DNA from: Bacteroidales bacterium
GTDB lineage: Bacteria > Bacteroidota > Bacteroidia > Bacteroidales > VadinHA17
DNA length: 7,923 bases
Assembly: GCA_017882245.1 (NCBI GenBank)
Contig: JADGPV010000109.1
Span: forward strand, 1-7,923
Direction: 5' to 3'
Shown here: one piece after another, positions 6,959 to 7,923 of the stretch
Numbering within the stretch: position 1 is the first letter of the stretch
Layout of the letters: the number at the start of each line of letters is the position of its first letter
Notes under the pieces: model-generated
What the model was told of the DNA's origin: nothing
What the model saw: only the letters and a program-made list of their open reading frames with translations
Databases searched by the model: none
Position numbers and translations under genes: made by a program

Positions 6959-7923
6959 TTTGGGTCCGATGTTGAGCCTTGGATCATCTCCGGTATAGGT
7001 CTGGTTAAGCTGGAATATGTTGAACCTGATACCCTGCTGGGCAGCTATGTCGCCCCTGATCACAATGTCTCCCATCTCCCATTTCGCGGCCCAGGCTTTG
7101 ATATGACTTTCAAGCATTGCATCAAAACCTTTCTTCGCTGCCTCACCTGCCGATGCCATCGCTTTGCGTGCCATTTTTTCGACAGGATGGTTTGTCGATG
7201 AGAGTACAGCAACATATTTTTTTACTTCAATGGTGTCTCCGTCGTTGTACTTGCAGGTCAGGGTGCAATGAGCAGTTTTTTCACCGGTGCTCATCGTAAC
7301 CTTATTTTTCACAGCCTTGCCGTTGACGGTGAATGCATTCTCCATTGCAGTGGCCACCACGAAGGCGGTCTTGCGGGTCTGGGCAACTACCGCTGCATTT
7401 GAACCGTCATATTCAGCAGACTCCTTCTCCCAGAATTTCTCATCATAGTTAGCGTCTTCATTATAGACATCGGCGTTCAGCCACGGAGTGACCTCCGCTA
7501 TTCCGCTGCCACCCGTGATCGTGACGGCATAGCTTATTACAGCTTTTTCGGGCTCGCTCATAGAGAGGAAACGACGTGCGGTCACCTCGGCCACCCTGCC
7601 TGACGGCATGACTGCAGTGAACGACCGCGTCAGCAACCCTTCCTTCATGTCAAGCACTCTGCGGAAAGCTTTTACTTTGCACTTTGCAAGGTCAAGCAGC
7701 TCACCGTCTATCTTCACGTCTATGTTTGTCCACGATGGGGCATTGGGTACCTTGGCAAAATATTCCGGGTAGCCGTTCTTCCACCATCCGACAACTGTCT
7801 TGTCAGGATAATAGATCCCCGCAACGTAAGTACCCTGTAATGTATCACCCGAGTATCTCTCCTCGAAGTTGGCCCGTTGCCCCATCATCCCGTTACCCAG
7901 GGCAAAAATGCTCTCTGAATCAC
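6956..7923 (-). CDS. N-terminal fragment of the GH65 phosphorylase (open to right edge)
   Basis: This fragment carries the GH65 N-terminal beta-sandwich domain and linker up to the premature TGA. Recognisable GH65 sequence includes ESIFALGNGMMGQRANFEE near the edge and GWWKNGYPEYFAKV soon after. The Met at 7886-7888 is internal to the family alignment, so it should not be taken as the start. Translated alone, the fragment lacks the catalytic (alpha/alpha)6 barrel and every active-site residue, so it should be inactive. Confidence 0.85.
   Translation of the reverse strand, partial: DSESIFALGNGMMGQRANFEERYSGDTLQGTYVAGIYYPDKTVVGWWKNGYPEYFAKVPNAPSWTNIDVKIDGELLDLAKCKVKAFRRVLDMKEGLLTRSFTAVMPSGRVAEVTARRFLSMSEPEKAVISYAVTITGGSGIAEVTPWLNADVYNEDANYDEKFWEKESAEYDGSNAAVVAQTRKTAFVVATAMENAFTVNGKAVKNKVTMSTGEKTAHCTLTCKYNDGDTIEVKKYVAVLSSTNHPVEKMARKAMASAGEAAKKGFDAMLESHIKAWAAKWEMGDIVIRGDIAAQQGIRFNIFQLNQTYTGDDPRLNIGPK

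Larger units (their letters stand above)
5678..7923 (-). pseudogene. GH65 maltose phosphorylase-type gene interrupted by one in-frame TGA (5' partial)
   Basis: Family GH65 inverting phosphorylase, expected to be cytoplasmic and to convert maltose plus phosphate to glucose and beta-glucose-1-phosphate. The frame is continuous from the right edge (SESIFALGNG lies before the Met at 7888) to the TGA at 5678-5680. It has about 746 sense codons, so only a few dozen N-terminal residues are missing. One internal TGA at 6956-6958 breaks it, and the frame is identical on both sides. The protein reads LNIGPK-stop-FTGEKYGGSTYWDTE, where GH65 relatives typically have Gly, so one GGA-to-TGA change explains it. 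Preserved downstream are YWDTE, the catalytic Glu in TGPNEYENN (codon 6527-6529), the KQAD substrate motif (Lys codon 6188-6190) and the HESSLS phosphate loop (about 6074-6091). Maltose specificity is inferred from the amylolytic neighbours; trehalose or kojibiose phosphorylase are relatives. It could be a recent pseudogene, a sequencing error or a read-through case. Confidence 0.87.

Overview
This window looks like part of a starch and maltose utilisation locus from a Bacteroidota bacterium, probably an environmental Bacteroidales-type lineage. The evidence is a type IX secretion (T9SS) C-terminal sorting domain on one amylase, a Bacteroidota-style lipoprotein amylase, a SusA-like neopullulanase, A-rich leaders without clear Shine-Dalgarno sequences, and coding DNA of moderate GC. 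The exact taxon cannot be read from the sequence. No rRNA, tRNA, transposase or CRISPR array is visible.

Layout. Positions 1-2166 (+) hold the 3' part of a large secreted GH13 alpha-amylase: a CBM48-like domain, a GH13 barrel and a T9SS sorting tail. The gene is cut by the left edge. Positions 2167-2461 are a 295-bp non-coding gap between convergent genes. It holds a nested palindromic element of about 163 bp, a short CTACTGC tandem repeat and a hairpin that probably terminates transcription both ways. On the minus strand, reading right to left, lies a tight three-gene operon. It consists of a GH65 maltose phosphorylase-type gene (7923 to 5678, start beyond the right edge, interrupted by an in-frame TGA at 6956-6958), a periplasmic SusA-like GH13 enzyme (5681 to 3837, GTG start overlapping the GH65 stop as GTGA) and a GH13 lipoprotein (3829 to 2462, 7 bp further on).

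Inferred pathway. The T9SS amylase attacks starch at the cell surface or outside the cell. The two envelope GH13 enzymes trim maltooligosaccharides in the periplasm. The GH65 enzyme would phosphorolyse imported maltose in the cytoplasm to glucose and beta-glucose-1-phosphate. SusC/SusD, a maltose transporter, beta-phosphoglucomutase and a regulator would be expected nearby but are not in the window.

The two points most worth a second look are the nested dyad element at 2178-2340 and the single GGA-to-TGA change that splits an otherwise well-preserved GH65 gene. The enzymes themselves belong to known families, and I do not see a clearly new multi-gene system.
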